Translations under genes and position numbers: made by a program
Origin: RPQJ01 sp963707145
Lineage (GTDB): Bacteria > Pseudomonadota > Gammaproteobacteria > Steroidobacterales > Steroidobacteraceae
Assembly (NCBI GenBank): GCA_963707145.1
Contig: CAVPOQ010000002.1
Span: forward strand, 6,660-70,659
Reading direction: 5' to 3'
DNA length: 64,000 nt
Shown: piece by piece, positions 47,153 to 59,378 of the stretch
How positions within the stretch are numbered: the first letter of the stretch is position 1
Layout of the letters: the number at the start of each line of letters is the position of its first letter
Notes under the pieces: generated by a model
The model's input: the letters and a program-made list of their open reading frames with translations, nothing else
Told to the model about the DNA's origin: nothing
The model's database searches: none

Positions 47153-48383
47153 GAAACCGGAAAGAAACCTGATCGTCGGCCTCGACATCGGCACGTCGAA
47201 GGTCGTGGCGATCGTGGGCGAACTCGCCGCCGACGACACCATCGAGGTCGTGGGCGTGGGCTCGCACCCCTCGCGCGGCCTCAAGAAGGGCGTGGTCGTC
47301 AACATCGACTCGACCGTGCAGTCCATCCAGCGCGCCGTCGAGGAGGCGGAGCTGATGGCGGGCTGCGAGATCCGCTCGGTGTTCGCCGGCATCGCCGGCA
47401 GCCACGTGCGCAGCCTGAACTCCCACGGCATCGTCGCGATCCGCGACCGGGAAGTGACGCCGGGCGACGTCGAGCGGGTCATCGATGCCGCGCGCGCGGT
47501 GGCGATTCCCGCGGACCAGAAGATCCTGCACATCCTGCCGCAGGAGTTCGTGATCGACTCGCAGGATGGCATCCGCGAGCCGGTCGGCATGTCGGGCGTG
47601 CGCCTCGAGGCCAAGGTCCACATCGTCACCGGCGCCGACAGCGCCGCGCAGAACATCGTCAAGTGCGTGCAGCGCTGCGGACTCGAGGTCGAGGACATCG
47701 TGCTCGAGCAGCTCGCCTCGAGCTATGCGGTGCTCGCCGAGGACGAGAAGGAGCTCGGCGTCTGCCTGATCGACATCGGCGGCGGCACCACCGACGTCGC
47801 GGTGTTCGTCAACGGCGCGATCCGCCACACGGCGGTGATCCCGCTGGCCGGCGACATGGTGACCAACGACATCGCGCAGAGCCTGCGCACGCCGACGCAC
47901 CACGCCGAGGAACTCAAGCTCCGCTACGCCTGCGCGCTCTCGCAGCTCGCCAACGCCGACGAGACCATCGAGGTGCCGAGCGTGGGCGACCGCCCGGCGC
48001 GTCGTCTCGCGCGCCAGACGCTCGCGAGCGTCGTCGAGGCGCGCTACGAGGAGATCTTCGTGATGGTGCGCGACGAGCTCGCGCGCGCGGGCTTCGAGCA
48101 GTCGATCGCGGCGGGCGTCGTGCTCACCGGCGGCAGCGCCAAGATGGACGGCGTCATCGAGCTCGCCGAGGAGATCTTCCACGCCCCGGTGCGGCTCGGG
48201 TTCCCGCAGGGCGTGAGCGGCCTCGTGGACGTCGTGCGCAATCCGATCCACTCCACCGGCGTGGGGCTGCTGCTGTTCGGGCGGGAGAACCACATCCGCC
48301 AGCACGGCCGCGCGCGGCCCGTCGCGGGCAACGTGCGCAGCGTGGTGGAGCGGATGCGGTCGTGGTTCCAGGGCAATTTCTAG
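47145..48383 (+). CDS. ftsA: Cell division protein FtsA
   Basis: Actin-like protein tethering FtsZ to the membrane. 412 residues: phosphate-1 loop VGLDIGTSKVVAIVGEL, the 1C subdomain, phosphate-2 loop LIDIGGGTTDVAVFVNG, VLTGGSAKMDGVIELAEEIF, and the C-terminal amphipathic membrane-targeting helix VVERMRSWFQGNF. ATG chosen at 47145 (MPRKPERNLIVG). Confidence 0.97.
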   Translation: MPRKPERNLIVGLDIGTSKVVAIVGELAADDTIEVVGVGSHPSRGLKKGVVVNIDSTVQSIQRAVEEAELMAGCEIRSVFAGIAGSHVRSLNSHGIVAIRDREVTPGDVERVIDAARAVAIPADQKILHILPQEFVIDSQDGIREPVGMSGVRLEAKVHIVTGADSAAQNIVKCVQRCGLEVEDIVLEQLASSYAVLAEDEKELGVCLIDIGGGTTDVAVFVNGAIRHTAVIPLAGDMVTNDIAQSLRTPTHHAEELKLRYACALSQLANADETIEVPSVGDRPARRLARQTLASVVEARYEEIFVMVRDELARAGFEQSIAAGVVLTGGSAKMDGVIELAEEIFHAPVRLGFPQGVSGLVDVVRNPIHSTGVGLLLFGRENHIRQHGRARPVAGNVRSVVERMRSWFQGNF

Positions 48384-48440
48384 CCGCACGGCACGGGCCG
48401 GGCGGGCAGCGGAACGAGGGGCAGGCAGGTCGTCGATCAC

Positions 48441-48459
48441 CCTGACGACGGGCGTCAGG
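48441..48459. other. Small hairpin in the ftsA-ftsZ spacer
   Basis: CCTGACG and CGTCAGG form a 7-bp stem with a 5-nt loop, 43 bp before the ftsZ ATG. No T run follows. It may influence ftsZ mRNA stability; no clear promoter is seen in this 118-bp gap. Confidence 0.35.
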
Positions 48460-48501
48460 CAGCGGTTTCGGTCACTTTCAACACCATCGGAGCGTCACAC
48501 A

Positions 48502-49668
48502 ATGTTCGTACTCGCGGATACGGAGAACCAGGGGGCGGTCATCAAGGTCATCGGCGTGGGCGGCGGCGGCGGCAACGCCGTCACCCACATGGTCAGCTCG
48601 GGCATCGAGGGCGTGGATTTCGTCTGCATCAACACCGACGCCCAGGCGCTCAAGCACTCGCGCGTGAAGTCGAGCCTGCAGATCGGCTCGAACATCACCA
48701 AGGGCCTCGGCGCGGGCGCCGACCCCGAGGTCGGCCGGCAGGCCGCGATGGAGGACCGCGACCGGATCGTGGAGCTGGTGGACGGCTCCGACATGATCTT
48801 CATCACCGCGGGCATGGGTGGCGGCACCGGCACCGGCGCCGCACCGGTCGTGGCCCAGGTGGCCAAGGAGCTCGGCATCCTCACCGTCGCGGTCGTGACC
48901 AAGCCCTTCGAGATGGAGGGCGGCAAGCGCCACGCGCTCGCCGAGCAGGGCATCGGCGAGCTCGGCAAGTACGTCGACTCGCTGATCACGATCCCGAACC
49001 AGAAGCTGCTGACGGTGCTCGGCGGCGACACGACGCTGCTCGACGCGTTCCGCTCGGCGAACCAGGTGCTGCAGGGCGCCGTGCAGGGCATCGCGGAGCT
49101 CATCACGCGGCCGGGCCTGATCAACGTCGACTTCGCCGACGTGCGCACGGTGATGGCCGAGACCGGCATGGCGATGATGGGATCGGGCGCCGCCACGGGC
49201 GAGAACCGCGCGCGCGCCGCGGCCGAGGCCGCCATCTCGAGCCCGCTGCTCGAGGACGTGAACCTCTCGGGCGCGCACGGCCTGCTCATCAACGTCACCG
49301 CCGGCATGGACCTGCGCACCAGCGAGTTCCACGTCGTGGGCGACACGATCAAGCAGTTCGCCTCCGAGGACGCGACCGTCGTCGTCGGCTACGTGATCGA
49401 CCCCGAGATGACCGACCAGATCCGGGTCACGGTCGTGGCGACCGGCATCGGCCGGCCGGCTGCCGCACGCCCGATGCCGCAGGGCGCGCAGCCGCGGGTC
49501 GAGCTGGTGGCCGGCGGGCGCCACGTGCGCCGCCCGCTCGAGAACTTCGGAGAGCTCGACACGCCGGCGGTGCGCCGTCGACCGCGCGCGGTCGGTGACG
49601 ACGTGCGCGCCGACGCCGACGATTCCTATCTCGATATCCCGGCGTTCCTGAGGCGACAGGCGGACTGA
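48502..49668 (+). CDS. ftsZ: Cell division protein FtsZ
   Basis: Tubulin-like GTPase forming the Z-ring. 388 residues: VIGVGGGGGNAVTHMV, nucleotide-binding T4 loop GMGGGTGTGAAPVVAQVAK, synergy loop NVDFADVRTVM, a basic/Ala linker (about 315-370), and the conserved C-terminal peptide YLDIPAFLRRQAD that binds FtsA and ZipA/ZapD. GGAG lies 9 nt before the ATG. ZapD, another FtsZ-binding protein, is encoded at 57.9-58.7 kb. Confidence 0.98.
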   Translation: MFVLADTENQGAVIKVIGVGGGGGNAVTHMVSSGIEGVDFVCINTDAQALKHSRVKSSLQIGSNITKGLGAGADPEVGRQAAMEDRDRIVELVDGSDMIFITAGMGGGTGTGAAPVVAQVAKELGILTVAVVTKPFEMEGGKRHALAEQGIGELGKYVDSLITIPNQKLLTVLGGDTTLLDAFRSANQVLQGAVQGIAELITRPGLINVDFADVRTVMAETGMAMMGSGAATGENRARAAAEAAISSPLLEDVNLSGAHGLLINVTAGMDLRTSEFHVVGDTIKQFASEDATVVVGYVIDPEMTDQIRVTVVATGIGRPAAARPMPQGAQPRVELVAGGRHVRRPLENFGELDTPAVRRRPRAVGDDVRADADDSYLDIPAFLRRQAD

Positions 49669-49677
49669 GGCAAGCGG

Positions 49678-49701
49678 GCCCGCCGGCGACGGCCGGCGGG
49701 C
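49678..49701. other. Strong hairpin between ftsZ and lpxC
   Basis: GCCCGCCGGC and GCCGGCGGGC pair perfectly (10 bp, 4-nt loop), 9 bp after the ftsZ stop. No T run follows, so termination would at best be partial; lpxC begins 79 bp later and could still be reached by read-through. Confidence 0.5.
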
Positions 49702-49780
49702 GGCTCCCGGCTCGCTGTGGTATCGTTCGCCGCCGAATCGAGCCGGGACTTCCCCGCACCCGGGCGCTCAGCACCCGAGC

Positions 49781-50692
49781 ATGCTCAAGCAACGAACCCT
49801 CAGGAACTCCATCCGCGCCACCGGCGTCGGCCTCCACACCGGCACCAAGGTGCTGATGGTGCTGCGTCCGGCGCCGCCGAACAGCGGCATCGTCTTCCGG
49901 CGCACGGACCTCGACGAGCCGGTGGACATCCCGGCGCGTGCCGACTACGTCGGCGAGACCACCCTCGGCACGACGCTCGTGAAGGACGGGGTGAAGGTCT
50001 CGACCATCGAGCACCTGCTCTCCGCGCTCGCCGGCCTCGGCATCGACAACGCGGTGGTGGAGCTGAGCTCGGGCGAGGTGCCGATCATGGACGGCAGCGC
50101 CGGCCCCTTCGTGTTCCTGCTGCAGTCGGCGGGAATCGAGGAGCAGGCGGCAGCGAAGACGTTCGTGCGCATCAAGCGCAGCGTCAAGGTCGAGGACGGC
50201 GACAAGTGGGCGCGCTTCGACCCGTACGACGGTTTCAAGGTGAACTTCGAAATCGAGTTCGACCATCCGGTGTTCAAGCGCCGCTCGCAGGCCGCCTCGA
50301 TGGACTTCTCGACGACCACCTTCCTGCGGGAGGTGAGCCGGGCGCGCACCTTCGGCTTCATGCGCGACCTCGAGTACATGCGCTCGCGTAACCTCGCCCT
50401 CGGCGGGAACCTCGACAATGCGATCGTGCTCGACGACTCGCGGATCCTCAACGAGGACGGACTGCGCTGCGAGGACGAGTTCGTGAAGCACAAGATCCTC
50501 GACGCGATCGGGGACCTCTACCTGCTCGGCCACAGCCTGATCGGCGAATTCAGCGGCTACAAGTCGGGGCACGACCTGAACAACCGCTTGCTGCGCACGC
50601 TGATGGCCGACGCGGACGCCTGGGAAGAAGTGACGTTCGAAACGCTGGCGGAGGCGCCGATTTCCTACGTGCCGGCAGCGGCGTCCGCGTAG
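49781..50692 (+). CDS. lpxC: UDP-3-O-acyl-N-acetylglucosamine deacetylase LpxC
   Basis: Zinc amidase for the committed step of lipid A synthesis. 303 residues: ATGVGLHTGTKVLMVLRPAP, the zinc histidine in STIEHLLSALAGLG, MDGSAGPFVFLL, and the second zinc/catalytic region HKILDAIGDLYLLGHSLIGE with SGHDLNNRLL. Last gene of the dcw run. Confidence 0.97.
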   Translation: MLKQRTLRNSIRATGVGLHTGTKVLMVLRPAPPNSGIVFRRTDLDEPVDIPARADYVGETTLGTTLVKDGVKVSTIEHLLSALAGLGIDNAVVELSSGEVPIMDGSAGPFVFLLQSAGIEEQAAAKTFVRIKRSVKVEDGDKWARFDPYDGFKVNFEIEFDHPVFKRRSQAASMDFSTTTFLREVSRARTFGFMRDLEYMRSRNLALGGNLDNAIVLDDSRILNEDGLRCEDEFVKHKILDAIGDLYLLGHSLIGEFSGYKSGHDLNNRLLRTLMADADAWEEVTFETLAEAPISYVPAAASA

Positions 50693-50708
50693 CACGCGCG
50701 CGGTCCCG

Positions 50709-51026
50709 TCATCCGCCGGTCGTTCCTGTCGCCACGGGGCGGCCCACGCGGACCCGCACTTTCCCGACGACCGGCTGGCCTGCGTCCTCGAGGCACTCCC
50801 GCAGTCGCGGGCCGGCGTAGCGCACCCGGGCCGCCCAGGCCGCCGAGTCCACGATGACGACCAGGTCATCGCCGCGGCGCGCGGCGGTCACGACATGCGA
50901 CTGCAGTGCTTCCGGGAGGGACTGCCGCACGACCGAGGCGAGTTCGCCGGCGGCGCTCGCCCCCCTGGCGAGTTCGAGCAGGCGTCCGCCGAGGTCGCCG
51001 AACAGGGGCTTGAGGGCGCGGCTCAT
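50709..51026 (-). CDS. DUF721 / DciA-like protein
   Basis: 105-residue protein of the DUF721 family, whose better-studied members (DciA) help load the replicative helicase in bacteria lacking DnaC. Visible: an N-terminal helical stretch (ALKPLFGDLGGRLLELARG), then the KH-like core (LPEALQSHVVTAARRGDDLV, IVDSAAWAARVRYAGPRL). I start at the ATG at 51026; the open frame extends to 51233 but those residues are not conserved. The 240-bp upstream spacer to the M23 gene is locally AT-richer and holds presumptive divergent promoters that I could not place with confidence. Confidence 0.78.
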   Translation of the reverse strand: MSRALKPLFGDLGGRLLELARGASAAGELASVVRQSLPEALQSHVVTAARRGDDLVVIVDSAAWAARVRYAGPRLRECLEDAGQPVVGKVRVRVGRPVATGTTGG

Positions 51027-51266
51027 TATCAAGTTGAGATTTAGAGAAGCTGCTTTTGTTTGCCAGCGGCACCCCGGATCCGGCATAGTCTGCGCCTTCG
51101 CGACTCGACGGGTCCACCTCTCGGCCGGCAGGCACCAGCAACGGTCGGCGGTCGTCATTGACCTCTTTTCGGTCCGTCCTGTCCTGATGAACTGTGACGT
51201 GGCGCCGACGTTCCCCAGCGGACGTCCGCGCATACTCCGACGGCCGCTAAGAGGGTAAGCGCCGCA

Positions 51267-52184
51267 ATGAATTTACAGATCGTGACGGGTCGGACGGGGC
51301 AGGTGCTCCATTTCGACCTCAAGCAGCCCCGCACCGTGATGATCGCGGCCGCCGGGCTGGTGCTGTTCGCCGGTGCCGTGTTCGCGGCGGGCGTCGAACT
51401 GGGCCGCCTCGTCGCGGGTCCGCTGGACCACGCCGCAGTGGCCCGTGACCTCGACCAGCAGCGCCAGAAACTCAGCCTGGTGCGCAGCGAGATGCAGGGC
51501 AAGGTCGACGCGCTGGCACAGCGCATCGGCACCCTGAACGCCCACCTGATCCGCCTCGACGCCATGGGTCGCCGCGTCACCGACCTCGCGGGACTCGATC
51601 GGGGCGAGTTCGACTTCGATCGCCCGCCGCCGACCGGCGGACCGGACGGTGGCGAATTCCCGGGCGGCACGATGGCGGTCCCGGAACTGACCTCGGCGCT
51701 GGACCTGCTCGAGGGGCAGCTCGTGGATCGCCAGCGCCAGCTCACGGCACTCGAGAGCCTGATGTCCACGCGCAGCCTGGGCGAACGCATCATGCCGGGC
51801 GGCTGGCCGATCATCGGCGGGTGGATCTCCTCGCACTTCGGTTATCGCTCGGACCCGTTCACTGGGCGTGGCGCGTTCCACGCCGGCGTGGACTTCGCCG
51901 CACCGCAGGGCACCAAGGTGATGGCCACTGGCCCCGGCTACATTTCGTTCTCGGGCTACAAGGACGGCTACGGAAACGTGGTGGAAGTCACCCACCCGAC
52001 CGGCTACCTGACGCGTTACGGCCACAACTCGCGCAACCTCGTGCGCGAGGGCCAGACGGTGCAGAAGGGCGAGGCCATCGCGGTGATCGGCAGCACGGGA
52101 CGCTCGACGGGCACGCACGTGCACTTCGAGGTCGAGCGCGACGGCAAGAAGGTCAGCCCGATGCGCTACCTCGACACGCCGTAG
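51267..52184 (+). CDS. M23-family metallopeptidase with membrane anchor and coiled coil
   Basis: Probable periplasmic peptidoglycan endopeptidase or amidase-activator-like protein, 305 residues. One N-terminal membrane segment (VMIAAAGLVLFAGAVFAAGV), a coiled coil (about 50-110, DLDQQRQKLSLVRSEMQGKV...), and a LytM/M23 domain with zinc ligands H205 and D209 in FHAGVDFA and HVHFE near 285, so catalysis is plausible. ISSHFGYRSDPFTG is the usual domain start. It occupies the place upstream of secA where enterobacteria have secM. Confidence 0.9.
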   Translation: MNLQIVTGRTGQVLHFDLKQPRTVMIAAAGLVLFAGAVFAAGVELGRLVAGPLDHAAVARDLDQQRQKLSLVRSEMQGKVDALAQRIGTLNAHLIRLDAMGRRVTDLAGLDRGEFDFDRPPPTGGPDGGEFPGGTMAVPELTSALDLLEGQLVDRQRQLTALESLMSTRSLGERIMPGGWPIIGGWISSHFGYRSDPFTGRGAFHAGVDFAAPQGTKVMATGPGYISFSGYKDGYGNVVEVTHPTGYLTRYGHNSRNLVREGQTVQKGEAIAVIGSTGRSTGTHVHFEVERDGKKVSPMRYLDTP

Positions 52185-52335
52185 GCACCGCGCCGGCCCC
52201 GACCGCACGTCGCAGCCCACTCTCCGCGGAAAGGAACTGGCGCCGAATTCCGGCGTCTGACGCTGCAGCCGGCGGCCCACGAGCTGCGGGCTTCCTGTAA
52301 AATTCCGCCCCTTTCGTTCCGCTCCTGGAGCCCCA

Positions 52336-55104
<2,769 letters not shown>

Positions 55105-55108
<4 letters not shown>

Positions 55109-55512
55109 GCGCGATCGAGGTCGTCGCCGGCGCGCTGTTCGACGCCACGGGCCGCGTGCTGATCGCGCAGCGGCCGGCGGGCAAGGCGCTTGCCGGCCGC
55201 TGGGAATTCCCGGGCGGCAAGCTGCACGCGGGCGAGGAGCCCTACGACGCACTGGTGCGCGAACTGCGCGAGGAACTGGGCGTCGAGGTCGCCGCCGCCC
55301 GGCGCCTGCTGCGCTACTCCCATCCGTATCCGGAACGCGTGGTGTGGCTCGACCTGTGGGTCGTGTCGGAGTGGTCCGGCGAGCCGCAGGGACTCGACGG
55401 CCAGGCGCTCAGGTGGGTGGCGCCCGGCCGGTTGCACGAGGAGGATATCCTCGAGGCCGACGCCCCGATGGTGGCGGCGCTCGCGACCGGGCAGGGCCGC
55501 CTGCGGTCCTGA
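55105..55512 (+). CDS. mutT: 8-oxo-dGTP diphosphatase MutT (Nudix)
   Basis: Sanitises oxidised guanine nucleotides. 135 residues with the Nudix box GGKLHAGEEPYDALVRELRE continuing ELGV, matching G-x5-E-x7-REUxEExGU, and the early VLIAQRPAGKALAGRWEFPG. GTG start overlaps the secA stop (GTGA), the conserved secA-mutT link. Confidence 0.94.
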
Positions 55513-55551
55513 CTCCGCGTCGTCCCGACTCCCAGCGAGGTCACCGCCGGC

Positions 55552-56982
55552 ATGGAAACGATCCGCGTCCGCAACCCGCGCAACGGCCGCTTCGACTACG
55601 AATTCCCGGTGCCCGAGCCCGAGGCACTCGCGCAGCGTGCCGAGGCACTGCGCGCGGCGCAGCGCGGCTGGGATGCCGGCGGGATGGAGCATCGCGTGGC
55701 GACGCTGCAGCGCTGGAAGGCGCGGCTGCTCGCCCATCGCGAGGCGATCGTGCAGGCGCTCGCCACCGACACCGGCCGCCACCTGCTCGCGCAGGCCGAG
55801 TTCGGCGGCACGGTGGCCGCGATCGACCGCTGGTGCGCCGACGCGCCCGCACTCGTCCACGGCGAGGAGGGCCGCTCGCGGGCGCAGCCCGCCATCACCT
55901 TCCGCTCGCAGCTCGTGCCCTACGGCCTCGTGGGGGTGATCAGCCCGTGGAACTTCCCGCTCACGCTGTCGCTGATCGATGCGATCCCGGCACTGCTGGC
56001 GGGTTGCGCGGTGCTGGTGAAGCCGAGCGAGGTCACGCCGCGCTACGTCGATCCCCTGAAGCGCAGCCTCGCGGAGGTGCCCGAGCTGGCCGCCGTGCTC
56101 GACCTCGTCCCCGGCGACGGCCGCGCGGGCGCCGAGCTCGTGCGTCTCGTGGACGCGGTGTGCTTCACCGGCAGCGTGAAGACCGGACGGATCGTGGCGC
56201 GCGCCGCGGCGGAGCGCTTCATCCCCGCCTTCCTCGAACTCGGCGGCAAGGACCCGGTGATCGTCACGGCATCGGCCGACCTCGAACTCGCCACCGACGT
56301 GGTGCTGCGTGCCTCGGTGCTCGCCACCGGCCAGGCCTGCCAGTCGCTCGAACGCGTGTACGTGCAGGACACGATCCACGACCGCTTCGTGGCGCGGCTG
56401 GTCGAGAAGGCACGCGCGGTACCGATCAATTACCCCGACCCGCACGCGGGCGTGATCGGCCCGCTGATCTTCGATGCCCAGGCGGACGTGATCGCCAGGC
56501 AGGTCGATGACGCCGTACGCCGCGGTGCGAGGGTGCTGTGCGGCGGCGTGGTCGAGATCCACGACGGCGGCCGCTGGGTGCGCCCGACCGTGGTGGTGGA
56601 CGTGGACCACGGCATGCAGCTCATGACCGAGGAGACCTTCGGCCCGGTCATGCCGGTGATGCGCTTCCACACCGTGGAGGAGGCCGTGGCGCTCGCCAAC
56701 GACGGCATCTTCGGGCTGTCCGCCGCCGTGATCGCGGGCTCGCTCGAGGAGGCCGAGGCGATCGCCGAGCGCATCGAGGCCGGCGCCGTGAGCCTCAACG
56801 ACGGCGCGCTCACCGGCGTCATGCACGAGGCGGAGAAGCATTCCTTCAAGAGCTCGGGACTCGGCGGCTCGCGCATGGGTCCCGGCGGCCTCACGCGCTT
56901 CTTCCGCAAGAAGGCGCTGATCCGCCAGACCGGCCAGCCGGCCACGATCGGAATGTTCGACGAGTCGCACGCCGCGCGCTGA
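55552..56982 (+). CDS. NAD(P)-dependent aldehyde dehydrogenase
   Basis: Aldehyde dehydrogenase superfamily enzyme, 476 residues. Rossmann segment VGVISPWNFPLTLSLIDAIP, cofactor-binding LVKPSEVTP, GSVKTGRIV, general base Glu in LELGGKDPVIV, nucleophile Cys in TGQACQSLERVYV, and EETFGPVMPV. All catalytic residues are present. The physiological aldehyde cannot be told from the sequence; neighbours (mutT upstream, a methyltransferase converging downstream) give no hint. Confidence 0.9.
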   Translation: METIRVRNPRNGRFDYEFPVPEPEALAQRAEALRAAQRGWDAGGMEHRVATLQRWKARLLAHREAIVQALATDTGRHLLAQAEFGGTVAAIDRWCADAPALVHGEEGRSRAQPAITFRSQLVPYGLVGVISPWNFPLTLSLIDAIPALLAGCAVLVKPSEVTPRYVDPLKRSLAEVPELAAVLDLVPGDGRAGAELVRLVDAVCFTGSVKTGRIVARAAAERFIPAFLELGGKDPVIVTASADLELATDVVLRASVLATGQACQSLERVYVQDTIHDRFVARLVEKARAVPINYPDPHAGVIGPLIFDAQADVIARQVDDAVRRGARVLCGGVVEIHDGGRWVRPTVVVDVDHGMQLMTEETFGPVMPVMRFHTVEEAVALANDGIFGLSAAVIAGSLEEAEAIAERIEAGAVSLNDGALTGVMHEAEKHSFKSSGLGGSRMGPGGLTRFFRKKALIRQTGQPATIGMFDESHAAR

Positions 56983-57003
56983 GGCGGCGCGCAGGCCGCG
57001 GGC

Positions 57004-57660
57004 TCAGATCCGCGTCAGCACGTACGCCGTCTCGATGAGCGCCGGGATGCCGAGTTCGGCGAACTTCGGGTTCGCAGCGATCACGTCGACCCGCTCGACC
57101 TCCTCGACGCGGAACGCCGGCTCGAACAGCGCGCGGACCTCGGCGGCCTCGACCGAGAACGGCGGACCGCCCTTCAGCTCCTGCGGGTACTCGAAGGCGA
57201 CCAGCAGCAGCGGTGCGCCCGTCGGCAGCAGCCGCGCGAGCGAGGCGGCATGGGCCGTCCGCAGCGCGGGCGGCAGCGCGACCAGCGCGGCGCGATCGTA
57301 GCCGGCGTCCAACGGGCCCAGTTGCCGTGGCGTGAGCTGCAGCGCATCGCCTTCCAGGAGCTCGTACGGCCCGGCCGCGTGACGCTGCCACGGCCCGACT
57401 GCGGCGCGCTCGGGCGCGAGGCCGCGCCCCGCGAAGAACTCGCCAATCGCGATCGGGCTCAGCTCGCTGCCGACGACGCGGTGCCCGAGTCCGGCGAGCC
57501 ATGCCATGTCGAGGGACTTGCCGCACAGCGGCACGTAGACGCGCGCCTCGCGCGGCAGGCCGAGCGTCGGCCACCAGCGCACCAGGAACGGGTGCACGTC
57601 GGACTGGTGGAAGCCGGTCTCGCCGTTCTTCCAGCGCTCGTGCCAGAACTCGTGGTGCAT
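57004..57660 (-). CDS. tpm: Thiopurine S-methyltransferase family protein
   Basis: SAM-dependent methyltransferase of 218 residues; bacterial members methylate thiopurines and detoxify selenium and tellurium compounds. Starts MHHEFWHERWKNGETGFHQ, a hallmark of the family, followed by VPLCGKSLDMAWLAGLGHRV (SAM site), GSELSPIAIGEFF and DRAALVALPPALR. Natural substrate unknown. No Shine-Dalgarno is evident. It is convergent with the aldehyde dehydrogenase gene. Confidence 0.9.
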   Translation of the reverse strand: MHHEFWHERWKNGETGFHQSDVHPFLVRWWPTLGLPREARVYVPLCGKSLDMAWLAGLGHRVVGSELSPIAIGEFFAGRGLAPERAAVGPWQRHAAGPYELLEGDALQLTPRQLGPLDAGYDRAALVALPPALRTAHAASLARLLPTGAPLLLVAFEYPQELKGGPPFSVEAAEVRALFEPAFRVEEVERVDVIAANPKFAELGIPALIETAYVLTRI

Positions 57661-57694
57661 GGGTTCGCGATCGGCCGGCCGGCTGCGGGTGCGC

Positions 57695-57895
57695 TCAGTG
57701 GCGCGGCGGATCCTGCTCCGCGCCGTCGTCCTGGACGATGGGGATCTCCTCGCCCGGAATGGCGCGGCTCTCGCTCACCCAGGCGCCCAGGTCGACGAGC
57801 TTGCAGCGCTCGCTGCAGAACGGCCGCCACGGCGACTCCGGCGACCACTCGACCGGCCGCCGGCAGGTGGGGCAGGGAACCGTCCTCGCGCTCAC
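57695..57895 (-). CDS. yacG: DNA gyrase inhibitor / zinc-binding protein YacG
   Basis: 66-residue zinc protein. Two cysteine pairs: CPTC near the start and CSERC in PFCSERCKLVDLGAWVSE. The C-terminal tail is acidic (EEIPIVQDDGAEQ). GTG start overlaps the zapD stop; the coaE-zapD-yacG order is conserved in gammaproteobacteria. Confidence 0.93.
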   Translation of the reverse strand: MSARTVPCPTCRRPVEWSPESPWRPFCSERCKLVDLGAWVSESRAIPGEEIPIVQDDGAEQDPPRH

Positions 57896-58698
57896 GTGCA
57901 GGTCGTGAGGGAGAACAGCACATCCTCGGTGGACTGGATCGGACGCGTGTCGGCGGCCTGCCACACGAGGAAGCGCAGGCTGCAGCGATAGTGGCTGCCG
58001 CTGATCTCGGGATAGAGGTCGGTGCCGGCGGGCAGCGCGATGCGGATCATCTGCGTCGGCACGTCGCGGTCGAGCGTGAGGTGGAACACGCCGGCCGGGG
58101 CGACCTCGGGACGGGTGCGGCCCTGCCCGCGTGTCATCCACAGCAGCTCGCCGACCGCGTCGCCGAGCGGGCGGATCACCGCGAGCCAGTGTGCGAAGTC
58201 GGCGCCACGCACTTCGTCGGGCTGGTTGAGCCAGTGCGTGTAGTCGGGCAGGTCGAATTCGCAGGTGCCACCCGGGATGGTGCTGCGGTGCTTGATGGCG
58301 TTGAGGAACTCCGAGTCGCGCAGCTTCTGCATGAACAGCGCGCCGACGCTCGAGAGTTCCTCGCGCATGCGGTGCAGCTTGGTGAGCAGGACCCGCAGGC
58401 GCGCGGCGTCCACGCCCGGGCGCGTGTTGAAGGCCGAGAGCTGCGCCATCTGCCGCTCGAGCTCCTTCAGCACCTCGCCGCGCACGTCGCCGCGCTGCGT
58501 GATCGAGAGGATCTCGAGCAGCGCGCTCACCGCCGCGCGCGTCGACCACGGGTCGGCCCGCGTGTGGTGGTGCACCGCCTGCTGGTAGAGGAAATCGAGG
58601 CGCAGGAAGTTGCGCATCCGCTCGTTGAGCGGCTGCTCGTAGACAGTGACGCGGGGGGCCGCGTCCGCAGAGGGCACGGCGGCCTCGTTGGCGTTCAT
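57892..58698 (-). CDS. zapD: Cell division protein ZapD
   Basis: Cytoplasmic FtsZ-bundling protein, 268 residues. Starts after a short variable tail with VYEQPLNERMRNFLRLDFLY, includes KHRSTIPGGTCEFDLPDY and LPAGTDLYPEISGSHYRC near the C-terminus. Start at ATG 58698 rather than a longer frame to 58734 that would run into coaE. Lies between coaE (4-nt gap) and yacG (overlap). Confidence 0.94.
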   Translation of the reverse strand: MNANEAAVPSADAAPRVTVYEQPLNERMRNFLRLDFLYQQAVHHHTRADPWSTRAAVSALLEILSITQRGDVRGEVLKELERQMAQLSAFNTRPGVDAARLRVLLTKLHRMREELSSVGALFMQKLRDSEFLNAIKHRSTIPGGTCEFDLPDYTHWLNQPDEVRGADFAHWLAVIRPLGDAVGELLWMTRGQGRTRPEVAPAGVFHLTLDRDVPTQMIRIALPAGTDLYPEISGSHYRCSLRFLVWQAADTRPIQSTEDVLFSLTTCT

Positions 58699-58702
58699 CG
58701 GA

Positions 58703-59344
58703 TTATTGTGCGCTACGGCCGCGGAGCGGCACAACCCGACGCGGCGAGGCGAGGTACTGCGCGTGCAGCGCCGCGACCCGCTCGCGCAGGTCCTCGGCGC
58801 GACCCGTGTTCTCCACCACGTCGTCGGCGACCGCGAGCCGGGCTTCGCGCTTTGCCTGCGCGCCGAGGGCGGCCGCCGCCTGCTCGCGGGACACGCCGTC
58901 GCGACGCGTGAGCCGCTCGACCTGCAGTGCCTCGGGTGCGTCCACCACCAGCACGCGGTCGACGTGGTCGCGGCGCCCGCCTTCGGCGAGCAGCGGGATG
59001 ACCAGCACCTGGTAGGGACCGCCGGCCGCGCGCGACTGGCGCTCCAGCTCCGCGCGGATCGCGGGGTGCAGGATCGCCTCCAGGCGCCGTCGCGCCGCGA
59101 CGTCGGCGAAGATCAGCTCGCGCAGGCGCCGGCGGTCGATGCGTCCGTCCGGACCTAGCACCCCGGCGCCGAATGCCTCGACCACAGCGGCGAGCGCGGG
59201 CTGGCCGGGCTCCACGACCTGTCGCGCGATGAGATCGGTGTCGATCACTGGAACGCCGAGCGCGGCGAAGAGATCCGCCACGGTGGACTTGCCGCTGGCG
59301 ATGCCGCCGGTGAGGGCGACGCGGAAGGGCGCTGTACCGGTCAT
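58703..59344 (-). CDS. coaE: Dephospho-CoA kinase
   Basis: Last step of coenzyme A synthesis: phosphorylates the 3'-OH of dephospho-CoA. 213 residues with the P-loop ALTGGIASGKSTVADLF, DTDLIARQVVEPG, LHPAIRAELERQ and IPLLAEGGRRDHVDRVLVVD. In related genomes coaE follows pilD directly; here about 670 bp holding a Fic remnant separates them, so coaE may have lost or gained a promoter. No Shine-Dalgarno is evident before the ATG. Confidence 0.95.
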   Translation of the reverse strand: MTGTAPFRVALTGGIASGKSTVADLFAALGVPVIDTDLIARQVVEPGQPALAAVVEAFGAGVLGPDGRIDRRRLRELIFADVAARRRLEAILHPAIRAELERQSRAAGGPYQVLVIPLLAEGGRRDHVDRVLVVDAPEALQVERLTRRDGVSREQAAAALGAQAKREARLAVADDVVENTGRAEDLRERVAALHAQYLASPRRVVPLRGRSAQ

Positions 59345-59378
59345 TGCCTGGGCACGCCGGTTCCGCCGGATAGGTATC